Part shown: one piece after another, positions 26,106-39,913 of the stretch | Layout: every line of letters starts with the position of its first letter | Position numbering within the stretch: the first letter of the stretch is position 1 | Source: Psychromonas sp. MME1 | GTDB taxonomy: Bacteria; Pseudomonadota; Gammaproteobacteria; Enterobacterales; Psychromonadaceae | Direction of reading: 5' to 3' | Length of the DNA stretch: 64,000 nucleotides | Assembly (NCBI RefSeq): GCF_041080865.1 | Contig: NZ_CP160906.1 | Coordinates: forward strand, 2,914,001 to 2,978,000 | Position numbers and translations under genes: made by a program | Notes under the pieces: model-generated | Told to the model about the DNA's origin: nothing | What the model saw: the letters and a program-made list of their open reading frames with translations, nothing else | The model's database searches: none

Positions 26106-28172
26106 ATGTCACAAGAAAATTTATTAATTGAACTAGGTACGGAAGAGTTACCTCCTAAGTCTTTACGTAAGCTTGCCGAAGCATTTGCAAATAATTTCCA
26201 AGCTGAATTAGAAAAATCCGAACTCGCTTTTGAAAATGTTCGGTGGTTAGCTTCTCCTCGTCGATTAGCGCTTATTGTAAAAGGGTTAGCTTCTACTCAA
26301 CCTGATAAGGTTATTGATAAACGTGGTCCAGCTGTTAATGTTGCTTTTAATGAAGCGGGTGAAGCAAGTCAGGCTGCATTGGGCTGGGCTCGTTCTAATG
26401 GCATAACAATTGAAGAGGCTGACCGTTTAGTCACAGATAAAGGCGAGTGGTTGTTATTCAAATCGGAAGTGAAGGGCTTACCTGTTGAGCAACTTATTCC
26501 AAGTATTGCGGCATCTGCATTATCTAAATTACCGATACCTAAACCGATGCGCTGGGGCTCTGCTAGTACTCAATTTATTCGTCCAATTCACACTGTCTGT
26601 ATGCTGTTTGGTAGCCAATTAATAGCAGGTGAATTATTAGGGATAGAATCTGCGCGTATTATCCGCGGTCATCGTTTTTTAGGTGAAGCTGAACTTACGC
26701 TTGATCACGCTAATAATTATGAAAAAATATTAGATGATAGCGGTAAAGTTATTGTCGATTATGAACGCCGTAAAGCCATCATTCGCGATCAAGTCGAAGC
26801 GGTTGCTGCCCATGAAAATGGTATCGCAGCGATAGATGAAGACCTCCTTGAAGAAGTGACATCATTAGTTGAATGGCCAGTTACCTTGGTTGGCTCTTTT
26901 GAGGAAAAATTCTTAGCGGTTCCTTCAGAAGCACTGATTTATACAATGAAAGATAACCAGAAATATTTTCCTGTTTTAGATAAGTCTGGAAATTTATTAC
27001 CGCGTTTTATTTTCGTTTCAAATATTGTTAGTCGTGACCCTTCTCAAGTCATTAGTGGTAATGAAAAAGTTGTTCGTCCCCGTTTAGCTGATGCTGAATT
27101 CTTCTTTGAAACCGATAAAAAGAAATCATTAGCGAGTCGTTTAGAGTCCTTATCAAGCGTCTTATTCCAACAACAATTAGGCACTTTAAAAGAAAAATCA
27201 GAACGTATCGCTAACATCGCTGAAGATATTGCCGTGCAAATAAAAGCGGACACTAAACATGCGCAACGCGCGGGGTTATTATCTAAAACCGATTTAATGA
27301 CTGAAATGGTGATGGAATTCCCCGATGTCCAAGGCGTGATGGGAATGTATTATGCCCGACATGATTGTGAAGACGATGAAGTTGCTATTGCTTTAAATGA
27401 ACAATATTTACCACGTTTTTCTGGTGATGAATTACCAACCTCTTTAGTTGCTTGCGCAGTATCTTTGGCTGATAAGCTCGATACGCTAGTAGGTATATTC
27501 GGCATTGGCCAAGCACCTAAGGGTGATAAAGACCCATTTGCACTTCGTCGCGCAGCTATCGGATTATTACGTATCATTACGGATAAAAATTTAGATTTGG
27601 ATATGGTTGAATTGGTTGAAATTGCCAAAGCACAATATGGCTCAAAACTCACAAACAATAATGTTTCTAATGATGTTGTTGATTTCTTATTTGCACGCCT
27701 CCCTTCTATTTATCAAGCAAGTGGTTATTCACTTGAGTTGATTCAATCAGTATTGGATCGTCGTCCGACTAAGCCTGTTGATTTTGAAAAACGTATTCAA
27801 GCAGTTGCTAAATTCCAAGAGCTACCTGAAGCATCTCCTATCGCAGCCGCCAATAAACGTATTGGTAATATTTTAGCGAAAGTGACTGGTGTTATCAGTA
27901 GTGATATTGATAAGTCTTTGCTTGAAGCTGATGCAGAAAAAGCGTTGTACGCGATTTTAACCGCCCTAGAAAGCAAATTAAGCCCTCTTTTTGCATCAGG
28001 AGACTACGAGTCAGCATTGTTTGAACTTGCATCTCTACAAGCGCCTGTAGACCTGTTCTTCGACAATGTCATGGTGATGGATGAAAATGAGTCAGTTAAA
28101 CAAAATCGTTTAGCGCTATTAGCCCGTTTACGTCAATTATTTTTAAATGTAGCTGATGTCTCTGTTTTATAG
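26106..28172 (+). CDS. glyS: Glycyl-tRNA synthetase beta subunit
   Basis: 688-residue beta chain that binds tRNA-Gly and supports the catalytic alpha chains. It begins with [15 protein letters not shown], contains the HD-like block [17 protein letters not shown], and ends with an anticodon-binding-type helical domain ([22 protein letters not shown]). Length and order (glyQ-glyS, 11-bp gap) are standard. Confidence 0.96.
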   Translation: MSQENLLIELGTEELPPKSLRKLAEAFANNFQAELEKSELAFENVRWLASPRRLALIVKGLASTQPDKVIDKRGPAVNVAFNEAGEASQAALGWARSNGITIEEADRLVTDKGEWLLFKSEVKGLPVEQLIPSIAASALSKLPIPKPMRWGSASTQFIRPIHTVCMLFGSQLIAGELLGIESARIIRGHRFLGEAELTLDHANNYEKILDDSGKVIVDYERRKAIIRDQVEAVAAHENGIAAIDEDLLEEVTSLVEWPVTLVGSFEEKFLAVPSEALIYTMKDNQKYFPVLDKSGNLLPRFIFVSNIVSRDPSQVISGNEKVVRPRLADAEFFFETDKKKSLASRLESLSSVLFQQQLGTLKEKSERIANIAEDIAVQIKADTKHAQRAGLLSKTDLMTEMVMEFPDVQGVMGMYYARHDCEDDEVAIALNEQYLPRFSGDELPTSLVACAVSLADKLDTLVGIFGIGQAPKGDKDPFALRRAAIGLLRIITDKNLDLDMVELVEIAKAQYGSKLTNNNVSNDVVDFLFARLPSIYQASGYSLELIQSVLDRRPTKPVDFEKRIQAVAKFQELPEASPIAAANKRIGNILAKVTGVISSDIDKSLLEADAEKALYAILTALESKLSPLFASGDYESALFELASLQAPVDLFFDNVMVMDENESVKQNRLALLARLRQLFLNVADVSVL

Positions 28173-28211
28173 AGATGATTAACTAACAATATTATTTGTA
28201 TTGCTAATTTC

Positions 28212-28238
28212 AAAGCTCAGTAATTACTGAGCTTTTTT
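28212..28238 (+). terminator. glyQS terminator
   Basis: Perfect hairpin AAAGCTCAGTA / ACTGAGCTTTTTT with 3-base loop and T-run, 40 bp after glyS. Its last T is also the first base of the parS site at 28238. Confidence 0.9.
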
Positions 28239-28253
28239 GTTTCACGTGAAACA
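28238..28253. promoter_or_regulatory. parS: parS site 1
   Basis: TGTTTCACGTGAAACA, a perfect 16-bp palindrome matching the bacterial parS consensus TGTTNCACGTGAAACA. It lies between the glyS terminator and avtA, 11 kb from the parB stop. Confidence 0.93.
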
Positions 28254-28274
28254 TATAAATTTATAGAGGAAAAA

Positions 28275-29534
28275 ATGCCCTATTCTATTTTTGGAAATAA
28301 ATTTACTCGTCATTCTGGTATTACAGAATTAATGGATGATCTTAACCAAGGTGTTCAAGGTGGTGATGACTTGTTAATGTTGGGAGGAGGAAACCCAGCC
28401 ACTATTCCTGAAATAGAAATAACAATACAAGGTCTATTACAAAAATTACTTGATCAAGGTAAGTTGTTAAAAACACTGGCAAATTATGATGGACCACAGG
28501 GGAAAAATAGTTTTATTGATGCCCTCGTTGAACTTTTCAATGAGCTGTATGATTGGGGCTTAACCGCAGACAATATTATGTTGACGAATGGGAGTCAAAG
28601 TGCATTTTTCTACCTGTTTAATTTATTAGCTGGTGATTTTAAAGCAGGAAAAAAACGTAAAATTTTATTTCCACTTGCACCAGAATATATAGGCTATGCA
28701 GATGCCTGTGTCAGTGAAGATGTTTTTGTTGCTGTTAAACCGAAAATATCAGAACTTGAAAATAGACACTTTAAATACCATGTTGATTTTGATGCATTAA
28801 AAATTGACGATGATATCGCTGCCATTTGTGTTTCTCGCCCCACTAATCCAACGGGGAACGTTTTAACGGATGATGAAATTGAAAAATTAGATAAATTAGC
28901 GCATGAAAATAATATTCCCCTGATTATTGATAATGCCTATGGTGTGCCATTTCCTAATATGATTTTTGCGGATGTAACCCCTTTTTGGAATGAAAACACA
29001 ATCATTTGTTTGAGTTTATCTAAATTTGGTTTACCTGGTGCTCGTTGTGGTATTGTTATCGCAAACCCTAAAATAGTTAAGGCAATGTCTAACTTGTCGG
29101 GAATAATGGCTTTATCACCCGGTTCTATTGGGCCTGAGATTGCATTGCCATTAGTTAAAAGCAGAGATATTTTAAAATTAAGTGATCAGGTCATTAAACC
29201 CTTTTATCAAAATAAATCGCAACGCGCCATACAACTATTACAAGATAAAATTAAAAGCCCTAATTTTAGAATCCATGAAGCAGAAGGTGCACTCTTCTTG
29301 TGGTTATGGTTTAAAGATTTGCCAATCAGCTCTGATTCATTATATAAAATACTCAAAAAGAAAGGCGTCATCGTTGTCTCTGGTCATTATTTTTTTCCTG
29401 GTTTATCTCAACAATGGCCGCATACGAATGAATGTATTCGTTTAAACTATGCACAATCTGAAACGGTATTAGTGCGAGCTATTGATATTATTGCTGATAC
29501 AATTAATGCTTTGTATGAAACTGGGAGCGTTTAA
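28275..29534 (+). CDS. avtA: Valine-pyruvate aminotransferase AvtA
   Basis: PLP-dependent class I/II aminotransferase that makes valine from 2-oxoisovalerate using alanine. The N-terminus FGNKFTRHSGITELMDDL and the motif MLGGGNPATIPE are specific to AvtA. The aspartate/tyrosine pair is in IIDNAYGVPFP, and the PLP lysine in LSLSKFGLPGARCG. Length 419 (E. coli 417). It is followed by azlCD, whose products move branched-chain amino acids, so the three may form a small branched-chain amino acid unit, though a parS site lies between avtA and azlC. Confidence 0.92.
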   Translation: MPYSIFGNKFTRHSGITELMDDLNQGVQGGDDLLMLGGGNPATIPEIEITIQGLLQKLLDQGKLLKTLANYDGPQGKNSFIDALVELFNELYDWGLTADNIMLTNGSQSAFFYLFNLLAGDFKAGKKRKILFPLAPEYIGYADACVSEDVFVAVKPKISELENRHFKYHVDFDALKIDDDIAAICVSRPTNPTGNVLTDDEIEKLDKLAHENNIPLIIDNAYGVPFPNMIFADVTPFWNENTIICLSLSKFGLPGARCGIVIANPKIVKAMSNLSGIMALSPGSIGPEIALPLVKSRDILKLSDQVIKPFYQNKSQRAIQLLQDKIKSPNFRIHEAEGALFLWLWFKDLPISSDSLYKILKKKGVIVVSGHYFFPGLSQQWPHTNECIRLNYAQSETVLVRAIDIIADTINALYETGSV

Positions 29535-29536
29535 TC

Positions 29537-29552
29537 TGTTCCACGTGAAACA
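29537..29552. promoter_or_regulatory. parS: parS site 2
   Basis: TGTTCCACGTGAAACA, exact match to the parS consensus. It begins two bases after the avtA stop and ends 6 bp before the azlC start, so bound ParB would cover the azlC ribosome site region. Confidence 0.94.
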
Positions 29553-29558
29553 AATTAA

Positions 29559-30275
29559 ATGATATTAATGAATAAATCACTCCTATTAGAAGCGTTAAAA
29601 AACACATTCCCCGTATTGTGTGGTTATATTCCGATGGGCATGGCATTTGGTATACTCTTTAATGAACTTGGCTTTCATTGGATATATGCCACATTGATGG
29701 CGACTATTATTTACGCTGGTGCAGCACAATTTATTGCTGTTGGTTTGTTAGCAAATCATGCTAATTTGATTGAAGTCGCTATTGCTACATTGCTTTTAAA
29801 TTCCCGCCATATGTTTTATGGTATCACACTACTTAATAAATTTAAGACCAGTTGGCTACGAAAAATGTATCTAATTTTTGGACTTACCGATGAGACCTAT
29901 TCTTTGTTAACGGGTACGCGTCCTGTGGAAGAACAAGGGAAAACTAATTTATACCTATTAATTACGTTTCTGAATCATAGTTATTGGATAATCGGTTGTA
30001 CTTTTGGTGCTATTATCGGCGCGAATATCAATGTAAATACTTCCGGATTAGAGTTTACCCTTCCTGCATTATTTATGGTATTAGTGATCGAGCAATATAA
30101 ATCGATTCGAGAGCCATGGCCATTTTTGATGGCTGCAGTTATCGCATTTATATCAATCTGGCTTTTTAGCCGCGATAATATGTTACTAATGTCTATTTTA
30201 GTTTCCATTATAGCCTTGCTAATTTCACAGCGAAAACAAATCGCAAATGATGAGATCGAGCAGAGGAACCTATAA
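29559..30275 (+). CDS. azlC: AzlC/YgaZ family branched-chain amino acid exporter, large subunit
   Basis: Inner-membrane protein of 238 residues with the AzlC signature LCGYIPMGMAFGILFNELGF and ATIIYAGAAQFIA near the N-terminus, and SRHMFYGITLL in the middle; about six to seven hydrophobic segments follow. With AzlD it forms a two-component exporter of branched-chain amino acids (YgaZH in E. coli exports valine). ATG codons at 29559 and 29568 are both possible; neither has a strong ribosome site. It abuts azlD with no gap. Confidence 0.88.
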   Translation: MILMNKSLLLEALKNTFPVLCGYIPMGMAFGILFNELGFHWIYATLMATIIYAGAAQFIAVGLLANHANLIEVAIATLLLNSRHMFYGITLLNKFKTSWLRKMYLIFGLTDETYSLLTGTRPVEEQGKTNLYLLITFLNHSYWIIGCTFGAIIGANINVNTSGLEFTLPALFMVLVIEQYKSIREPWPFLMAAVIAFISIWLFSRDNMLLMSILVSIIALLISQRKQIANDEIEQRNL

Positions 30276-30611
30276 ATGCAAGATAGCTATTACCTTTTAT
30301 TATTTGTTAGCGTTATGGCTATTGTTACTTTTATTACCCGTGCATTACCGTTTGTTGTACTTTATAAAGTAAGTGAACACCCTGTATTGATTTATTTAGG
30401 GCGTTACTTACCACCGGTTGTGATGGTTTTATTATTGATTTATTGTTTTCGCGATCTACGTTTTAATGAATTTACAGATGGTCCAGCAGAAATATTAGCA
30501 CTACTTTTAGTTATCACTCTGCATTTATGGCGTGGTAATGCTCTGTTTAGCATTATGGGAGGTACTGCTCTTTATATGTATATCTGTCAGAATTCAATAC
30601 TATTTAGTTAA
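30276..30611 (+). CDS. azlD: AzlD/YgaH family branched-chain amino acid exporter, small subunit
   Basis: 111-residue membrane protein with four hydrophobic segments. The motif TFITRALPFVVL near the start and YLGRYLPPVVMVLLLIYC after it are typical of AzlD. It begins on the base after the azlC stop, with AGAGGAACC as ribosome site inside azlC, showing coupled synthesis of the two exporter parts. Confidence 0.87.
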   Translation: MQDSYYLLLFVSVMAIVTFITRALPFVVLYKVSEHPVLIYLGRYLPPVVMVLLLIYCFRDLRFNEFTDGPAEILALLLVITLHLWRGNALFSIMGGTALYMYICQNSILFS

Positions 30612-30646
30612 CAAAATCAGTTCGAATAAAATGAAAAAATCAGTTT

Positions 30647-30662
30647 AGTTTCACGTGGAACA
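30647..30662. promoter_or_regulatory. parS: parS site 3
   Basis: AGTTTCACGTGGAACA, the reverse complement of TGTTCCACGTGAAACT: 15 of 16 bases of the consensus. It lies in the gap between azlD and the gyrB terminator. Confidence 0.88.
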
Positions 30663-30788
30663 TGTGGTGTTAAATTGTTATTTTAGATAGTCGGTTCTTT
30701 GTTAGGGTATTATTACTAAATAGTTAGTAGCGGCAACAGCTTTCTATATTTTCATAGCATTCAATTATGCATATTTCCTAAAAGATAA

Positions 30789-30822
30789 TAAAAAAGCCAG
30801 CTTGAGAAGCTGGCTTTTTATT
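30789..30822. terminator. gyrB-side terminator
   Basis: AAAAAAGCCAGCTT / AAGCTGGCTTTTTA hairpin with a short loop, 23 bp beyond the gyrB stop in its direction of transcription; symmetrical, so it can also stop transcription from azlCD. Confidence 0.88.
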
Positions 30823-30845
30823 AGTATAAACTTACTTTAAAGTTA

Positions 30846-34369
<3,524 letters not shown>

Positions 34370-34413
34370 TAACCAAGACTCTTAATTAGTAAATAATATA
34401 GGATATTAATAGA

Positions 34414-35517
34414 CTATAAACGCATTGGCATTAGAACATAGAGAGAGTCTTCACTATCAATAGATTCAATTAATGCGCTATGATCAGATGAGCTAAAAGT
34501 TATTTTTACCTGATCACTTTTAATTGTATTTAAAACATCCAATACATAACTTACATTAAAGCCAATTTCTAGTTCTGCAGAGTGGTAATTCACATCAATA
34601 TACTCTTCAGCTTCTTCGCGCTCTGGATTATTTGCGGTTATCTGTAAAAGATTTTCTGAGAGTGTTAAGCGCACGCCTCTAAACTTTTCATTGGACAAAA
34701 TAGCAGCGCGTGAAAAAGCTTGTTTAAGTGTTTCTCTGCTCGAAATTAACTCTTTATCACCGTTGCGTGGAATAACGCGACGATAATCAGGAAAGCGACC
34801 ATCTACTAATTTAGTCGTAAAAATAAAGCCATCAATAATTGCACGTAGGTTATTGTGACCAATTTGAATGGTCACATTTGCTTGTTCATCATCCAGCAGC
34901 TTAACTAATTCAATCACCCCTTTTCTAGGTACTATTACCGATTGCTCACTAATGGCTTCAGAGAGTGAAATTGAACACGAGGCGAGTCGATGTCCATCCG
35001 TTGCAACACTACGTAAAGCTTGACCAGAAGCCTCAAAATACATGCCATTTAGGTAATAACGAACATCTTGGCTAGCCATGGCAAATTGGGTTAGTTCTAT
35101 CAGTTTTTTAAATTCCGCCTGTGCAACGGTAAACTCTAGCAAACTTTGCCATGATTCTATATTTGGAAAATCGGCTGCAGGTAATGATGATAGTAAGTAA
35201 CGACTACGTCCAGAGCGTATGGTTACTTTGTTTTCTTTTACTTCAAACGTTATTTCACAAGGGCCTGATAATCCTCTGCAAATATCTAACAATTTACGTG
35301 CAGGGACAGTTATTTCACCTTCTTTAGATGGGTGCTCTAGGGGGATTTGTGTAATTAGCTCTACTTCAAGGTCAGTACCCGTAAGACTTAATATATTGTC
35401 TTTTACAACAATAAGTATATTACCCATTATAGGTAAAGCCGGACGCCCTCCTGCAACTGAACTAACGACTAACTGTAATGGGCGGAGAAATGCGTCTCTA
35501 GAAATGGTAAACAGCAT
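34414..35517 (-). CDS. dnaN: DNA polymerase III beta sliding clamp
   Basis: Ring-shaped processivity clamp, 367 residues (E. coli 366), with three repeated clamp domains. Characteristic blocks are GRPALPIMGNIL near the N-terminus, FPNIESW, ATDGHRLASC and the terminal YVLMPMRL that forms the binding pocket for clamp-binding peptides. It lies 22 bp after dnaA in the same unit. Confidence 0.97.
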   Translation of the reverse strand: MLFTISRDAFLRPLQLVVSSVAGGRPALPIMGNILIVVKDNILSLTGTDLEVELITQIPLEHPSKEGEITVPARKLLDICRGLSGPCEITFEVKENKVTIRSGRSRYLLSSLPAADFPNIESWQSLLEFTVAQAEFKKLIELTQFAMASQDVRYYLNGMYFEASGQALRSVATDGHRLASCSISLSEAISEQSVIVPRKGVIELVKLLDDEQANVTIQIGHNNLRAIIDGFIFTTKLVDGRFPDYRRVIPRNGDKELISSRETLKQAFSRAAILSNEKFRGVRLTLSENLLQITANNPEREEAEEYIDVNYHSAELEIGFNVSYVLDVLNTIKSDQVKITFSSSDHSALIESIDSEDSLYVLMPMRL

Positions 35518-35539
35518 AATATAAATAACCTTGTAGCAA

Positions 35540-36907
35540 TTACATTGAAAGTGTACGGATCAGGATTTTATAATCTTCTTGAATATCATTATTTTCACGG
35601 CGTAATTCAGCTACCTTACGACAAGCATGTAAAACCGTAGTGTGATCACGTCCACCAAATGCTTCGCCAATTTCAGGCAAGCTATGTTGGGTTAATTCTT
35701 TAGCTAAAGCCATCGCTATTTGTCTAGGACGAGCAACGGTTCGAGTGCGTCTTTTTGATGACATATCTGAGGTTTTTATGCGGTAATGTTCTGCGACGAC
35801 CTTTTGAATATTATCAATAGTTGTCTGTTTGGTGTGTACCGCTAACATATCACGCAGCGCATCCTGTACTAAAGATATCGTAATATCTTGTCCTGTAAAT
35901 TGTGCTTTTGCTGAAATATTTGCAATCGCCCCTTCTAATACGCGAACATCGGTAATGGTTAGACGTTTGGCAATAAAGAAAGCAACATCATCGGGTAATT
36001 TTAAGCCGCGCTCTTCTGCTTTAGTTATTAATATCGCAACACGGGTTTCTAATTCCGGTGGATCGATGGGGATAGATAATCCCCAACCAAAACGAGTACG
36101 CAGTCGTTCATCAATGCCTTCAATCTCTTTTGGAAAACGGTCACTGGTTAATATAACTTGCTGATGTGCATCGAGCATCGAATTGAAAGTTTGAAATAGT
36201 ACTTCTTGAGAACGATCTTTACCGGCAAAAAAATGAATATCATCAATTAATAGTGCATCAAGTGATGCGTAGTATTCTTTGAACTGTTCGATAGTATTGT
36301 TGCGGATTGCATTGATCATATCCTGCACAAAACGTTCTGAGCGAATATAGACCACTTTGCTTTCTGGATTTTCTGCCAGAATCGCATTACCTACAGCATG
36401 TAAAAGATGGGTTTTCCCTAATCCTGGATGGGCATATAAGAACAGAGGATTGTAAACATCACCGGGATTTTCTGCTATTTGCTTTGTTGTTGCGAGGGCA
36501 AAGTTATTCGATTTACCCTCAACAAAATTTTCAAAAGTATATTTTTTAATTAAATTACTTTTGTGCGCGACACTGTTCGCTTTACTTTCACCTTCCCACG
36601 GCTGGTTGTCATTATTGACAACGGCGCTACTTTTTTGTGGTTCATCTGCATTTGCTGTACCGACCAGTAAGCGAATTTTAATTGTTTGCTTTGGATTTTC
36701 TTGATGAGCAAGTTGTTGAACTTTGCTTTCAATAATATCCATGTATTTATTACGTACCCATTCACTTGTGTATTTGTTGGGAGAGTAGAGAGAAAGCGTT
36801 GAATCTTTGAAATTTGCTTGTAACGGTCGCAACCAAGTACTGAAGTCACCCATTGACAGTTCGTCTTTTAATTGTGCTAAGCACTCTTGCCAAATTTCGA
36901 GGGACAT
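35540..36907 (-). CDS. dnaA: Chromosomal replication initiator DnaA
   Basis: AAA+ initiator of 455 residues that binds the boxes in oriC at 12.4 kb. Domain I begins [13 protein letters not shown], domain II spans about 85-115, and domain III holds the AAA+ core with Walker [13 protein letters not shown] and sensor TSDRFPKE. Domain IV ends with the DnaA signature [14 protein letters not shown]. The Walker A loop reads YAHPGLGKT instead of the usual YGGTGLGKT: the key GK-T remains, but the first positions differ. The unit reads dnaA-dnaN-recF-gyrB. Confidence 0.97.
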   Translation of the reverse strand: MSLEIWQECLAQLKDELSMGDFSTWLRPLQANFKDSTLSLYSPNKYTSEWVRNKYMDIIESKVQQLAHQENPKQTIKIRLLVGTANADEPQKSSAVVNNDNQPWEGESKANSVAHKSNLIKKYTFENFVEGKSNNFALATTKQIAENPGDVYNPLFLYAHPGLGKTHLLHAVGNAILAENPESKVVYIRSERFVQDMINAIRNNTIEQFKEYYASLDALLIDDIHFFAGKDRSQEVLFQTFNSMLDAHQQVILTSDRFPKEIEGIDERLRTRFGWGLSIPIDPPELETRVAILITKAEERGLKLPDDVAFFIAKRLTITDVRVLEGAIANISAKAQFTGQDITISLVQDALRDMLAVHTKQTTIDNIQKVVAEHYRIKTSDMSSKRRTRTVARPRQIAMALAKELTQHSLPEIGEAFGGRDHTTVLHACRKVAELRRENNDIQEDYKILIRTLSM

Positions 36908-37426
36908 CGTTCACTCCAGTAATTTATTTTCGGGCGCATAATTCTACCGATAAGATCGCTTTTTCGCCACAAGATCTAGTAATAAATAAATAAAAAAGAT
37001 CCTTGTATTTATACTCGTTAGGTGCAACTAAATTCAATTTAGCAATATTAAGCCTAGATGAGAGAAGGATATAGGTATTAAGTCGTTCATGATCCCAGGC
37101 ACAATAAATAAAATAAGCAAAGATCATTGATAGATCCTTGCTTATTAATCACGCTTCTATATAATCCCCACACCCTGACTTTTGAGTCTGGATCACAGTT
37201 TAAATTAATCGATATTAAGCTAACGCTTTTATGGAAAACGATTTAATCTGCTTGAAAGAAGCATCTCTGATTGACTTTTGGTCGATCAATACATAGAATT
37301 CGCTCTCTTTTTAATCGGCTAACTCTTTTTCTTTATTATTTATGATTTGCTCATTGAGCGATTTACCAATAATAAGCTAAAAATAGTGGCTACTGTACAG
37401 TACTTAACTAATAAGTGGAAAAGAGC
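36908..37426. promoter_or_regulatory. Divergent dnaA/rpmH control region rich in GATC
   Basis: 519-bp gap between divergent dnaA and rpmH with no gene. Eight GATC sites are visible (about 36953, 36974, 36998, 37089, 37123, 37131, 37192 and 37283), more than expected, suggesting Dam/SeqA control of the dnaA promoter as known in E. coli. No DnaA box matching TTATNCACA exactly was found, so this is not favoured as the origin. Promoter elements were not assigned with confidence. Confidence 0.55.
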
Positions 37427-37561
37427 ATGAAACGTACTTTTCAACCTAGCAACATTAAGCGTAAGCGTTCACACGGCTTCAGAACTCGTATGGCGACTAA
37501 AAATGGTCGTAACGTACTAGCTCGTCGTCGTGCTAAAGGCCGCGCAAGCTTAAGCGCATAA
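37427..37561 (+). CDS. rpmH: Large ribosomal subunit protein bL34
   Basis: 44-residue, highly basic protein beginning [19 protein letters not shown], with the family-specific block [19 protein letters not shown] and ending SLSA. It is a component of the large ribosomal subunit. GGAAAAGAG precedes the ATG. It is first of the conserved rpmH-rnpA-yidD-yidC-mnmE string. Confidence 0.97.
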   Translation: MKRTFQPSNIKRKRSHGFRTRMATKNGRNVLARRRAKGRASLSA

Positions 37562-37571
37562 TCTACCAGAC

Positions 37572-37928
37572 GTGGTAAATTATTCGTTTTCTCGGGAGTT
37601 ACGTCTGTTAACTCCCGATGATTTTCAACCTGTATTTAAAAATGCTATCCCAGCAGTTTCACCGCACCTCACTCTTCTTGCCCGAAAAAATACATTAGAT
37701 CACCCTCGTATAGGAATGGCTATTCCTAAAAAGCATATTAAACGTGCTGTAGGCCGTAATCGTATTCGTCGCATTATAAGAGAACAATTCCGTCATCAAC
37801 AACAGCAACTGCCTGCAATTGATATTGTGGTTATTGCTAAAGCGGGTATTGCTGATTTATCAAATCAAGAAATTAATAAAATTTTGGATAAATTATGGCG
37901 AAAATTAGTACAGCGTTGCAGTGGATAA
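37572..37928 (+). CDS. rnpA: Ribonuclease P protein component
   Basis: Protein subunit of RNase P, which trims the 5' ends of pre-tRNAs. The 118-residue sequence begins with the usual [13 protein letters not shown], and the conserved basic helix reads [22 protein letters not shown] (family block of R and K residues facing the RNA). The start is probably GTG at 37572, 10 bp after rpmH. Its end overlaps yidD by 34 bp, the normal arrangement. Confidence 0.94.
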   Translation: MVNYSFSRELRLLTPDDFQPVFKNAIPAVSPHLTLLARKNTLDHPRIGMAIPKKHIKRAVGRNRIRRIIREQFRHQQQQLPAIDIVVIAKAGIADLSNQEINKILDKLWRKLVQRCSG

Positions 37929-38155
37929 TTATTAAATTTATTCGATTTTATCAAATAGCAATCAGTCCGATGATTGGGCCCCGTTGCCGTTTTACGCCAA
38001 GTTGCTCTCATTATGCGATCGAAGCGATAAAATTGCATGGAATAATAAAAGGATGTTGGCTAGCTGCTTCGCGTCTTATAAAATGTCAGCCTTTAAGTGA
38101 AGGTGGTTACGATCCTGTGCCTACTTGTTGTGTTAATAAAAATAAACCTAAATAA
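37895..38155 (+). CDS. yidD: Membrane protein insertion efficiency factor YidD
   Basis: 86-residue protein that aids YidC-dependent membrane insertion. Conserved cysteine-containing blocks [11 protein letters not shown] and [15 protein letters not shown] plus GGYDPVP are diagnostic. An N-terminal amphipathic helix precedes them. It overlaps rnpA by 34 bp and precedes yidC by 18 bp. Confidence 0.95.
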   Translation: MAKISTALQWIIIKFIRFYQIAISPMIGPRCRFTPSCSHYAIEAIKLHGIIKGCWLAASRLIKCQPLSEGGYDPVPTCCVNKNKPK

Positions 38156-38173
38156 AAGAGATTAATAAACGTT

Positions 38174-39834
38174 ATGGAATCCCAACGCAATTTACTTTTA
38201 CTCGCTTTGCTATTCGTGAGCTTTTTGCTTTATCAGGCATGGGAAATTAAAAGAACCCACCTGTTGCACAAACTCAAACAGTAGAACAGGCAAATAATAA
38301 CGCCTCTTCAGTGCCATCAAGTAATAATTTTAGCGCAGATGTTCCAGCATCGGCTCAATTATCAACTGATAGCGAAGTGCCTAGCGAAGATATGAGCAGC
38401 CAAACGGTCGTTATCGAAAATGATACGTTACGTTTAGATATCTCTCTACGTGGGGGGGATATTACCTCTGCAGATTTGTTAGATTATAATGCACAACTTC
38501 ATTCGATTGAGCCGTTTCGTTTACTTGAAGATAGCAATGATTTCACCTACATTGCACAAAGTGGGTTGATTGGGCAAGGTCCCGATGCAAGCAAAAAAGG
38601 GCGACCAGTTTATCGAGCTGAAAAGCCTCAAGCTACCCTTGCTGATGGTGCGGATAGCGTATCGACAGCATTAAGCTTTGTCGATGAAAATGGTAACAAG
38701 TTTACTAAAATATTCACGCTAAAACGTGGCGAATATGTGGTTAATGTTACCTACAAAATAGAAAACAATACTGCTGAGCCATTAAATGTTCAATTATATG
38801 GACAATTAAAAGAGAGCCTTCACGATTCAGGTACCAATTTAATGATGCCTGTGTACCGAGGTGGCGCTTATTCGACAGCAGAAACACGTTATAAAAAATA
38901 TAGTTTTGATGACATGAAAGACGTCGCGCTTAGTCAAACTACACAAGGTGGTTGGGTTGGCATGTTACAACACTATTTTGTAGCGGCTTGGATCCCCTCT
39001 CCGACAGATAGCAACCAACTATACAGTGCCATTATTCAGAATAAAGATGCAGCAATCGGTTTTAAAGCGCCACTGAAAACGATTGATGCAAATAGTGTTG
39101 CTGAGATTAAAGCAAACCTATGGGTTGGTCCAAAATTACAAAAAGAGATGGCTAAAACAGCAGAAAATCTTGATTTAAGTGTTGATTATGGTTGGTTATG
39201 GTTTATTGCCCAACCGTTATTTAAACTGCTACTTTTCTTCCAAAGCATTGTTGGTAACTGGGGTATTGCCATTATATTAATTACCTTTACGGTAAAAGGC
39301 GCACTTTATCCACTAACTAAAGCGCAATATACTTCAATGGCTAAAATGCGTCTTTTACAACCAAAGATTCAAGCCTTACGTGATCGCTATGGAGAAGACC
39401 GCCAGAAAGTATCTAAAGCGATGATGGAACTTTATAAGGAAGAGAAGGTTAACCCGCTTGGTGGTTGTTTCCCTATCCTATTACAGATGCCTATTTTCAT
39501 CGCGTTATACTGGTCATTAATGGAGTCTGTAGAGCTTCGTCATGCACCATTTATGTTGTGGATTCAGGATTTATCAGTACAAGACCCATACTATGTATTA
39601 CCTATTTTAATGGGAGTTAGTATGTTCTTTATCCAGAAAATGTCACCGAACAGCGTGCAAGATCCTATGCAGCAGAAGATTATGAGATATATGCCTCTGG
39701 TATTTACCTTCTTCTTCCTTTGGTTCCCAGCAGGTTTGGTACTTTACTGGTTAGTGAGCAATATTGTCACCTTGATTCAACAAACAATTATCTATCGCAG
39801 CTTTGAGAAAAAAGGGCTTAACGAGAAGAAATAG
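38174..39834 (+). CDS. yidC: Membrane protein insertase YidC, with apparent frameshift near 38249
   Basis: Oxa1-type insertase needed for inner-membrane protein integration. The ATG at 38174 encodes MESQRNLLLLALLFVSFLL and QAWEI, the normal first helix, but the frame then stops at 38281-38283. The frame holding the other ~95% (large periplasmic domain, helices 2-6, catalytic-groove region PLTKAQYTSMAKMRLLQPKI) is shifted by one base. Adding one A to the run of four at 38249-38252 restores EIKKNPPVAQTQTVEQ, which aligns with E. coli EQDKNP. YidC is essential, so a base missing from the sequence is likelier than a broken gene. C-terminus ends EKKGLNEKK. Confidence 0.9.
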
Positions 39835-39860
39835 CTTTGTTAATGAGCTAAGGCTAAAAT

Positions 39861-39889
39861 AAAAGGCGACTATTAGAGTCGCCTTTTTT
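39861..39889 (+). terminator. Terminator after yidC
   Basis: AAAGGCGAC / GTCGCCTTTTTT hairpin with 7-base loop and T-run, 27 bp after the yidC stop and 25 bp before mnmE, so mnmE probably has its own promoter or depends on read-through. Confidence 0.85.
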
Positions 39890-39913
39890 ATCTTTATTTT
39901 TTGAGGAAAAATC

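Noticed and set aside
36908-37426. Alternative oriC between dnaA and rpmH (Pseudomonas-like)
   Set aside because: GATC is dense, but no proper DnaA boxes were found, and the mioC-mnmG gap has the full set.
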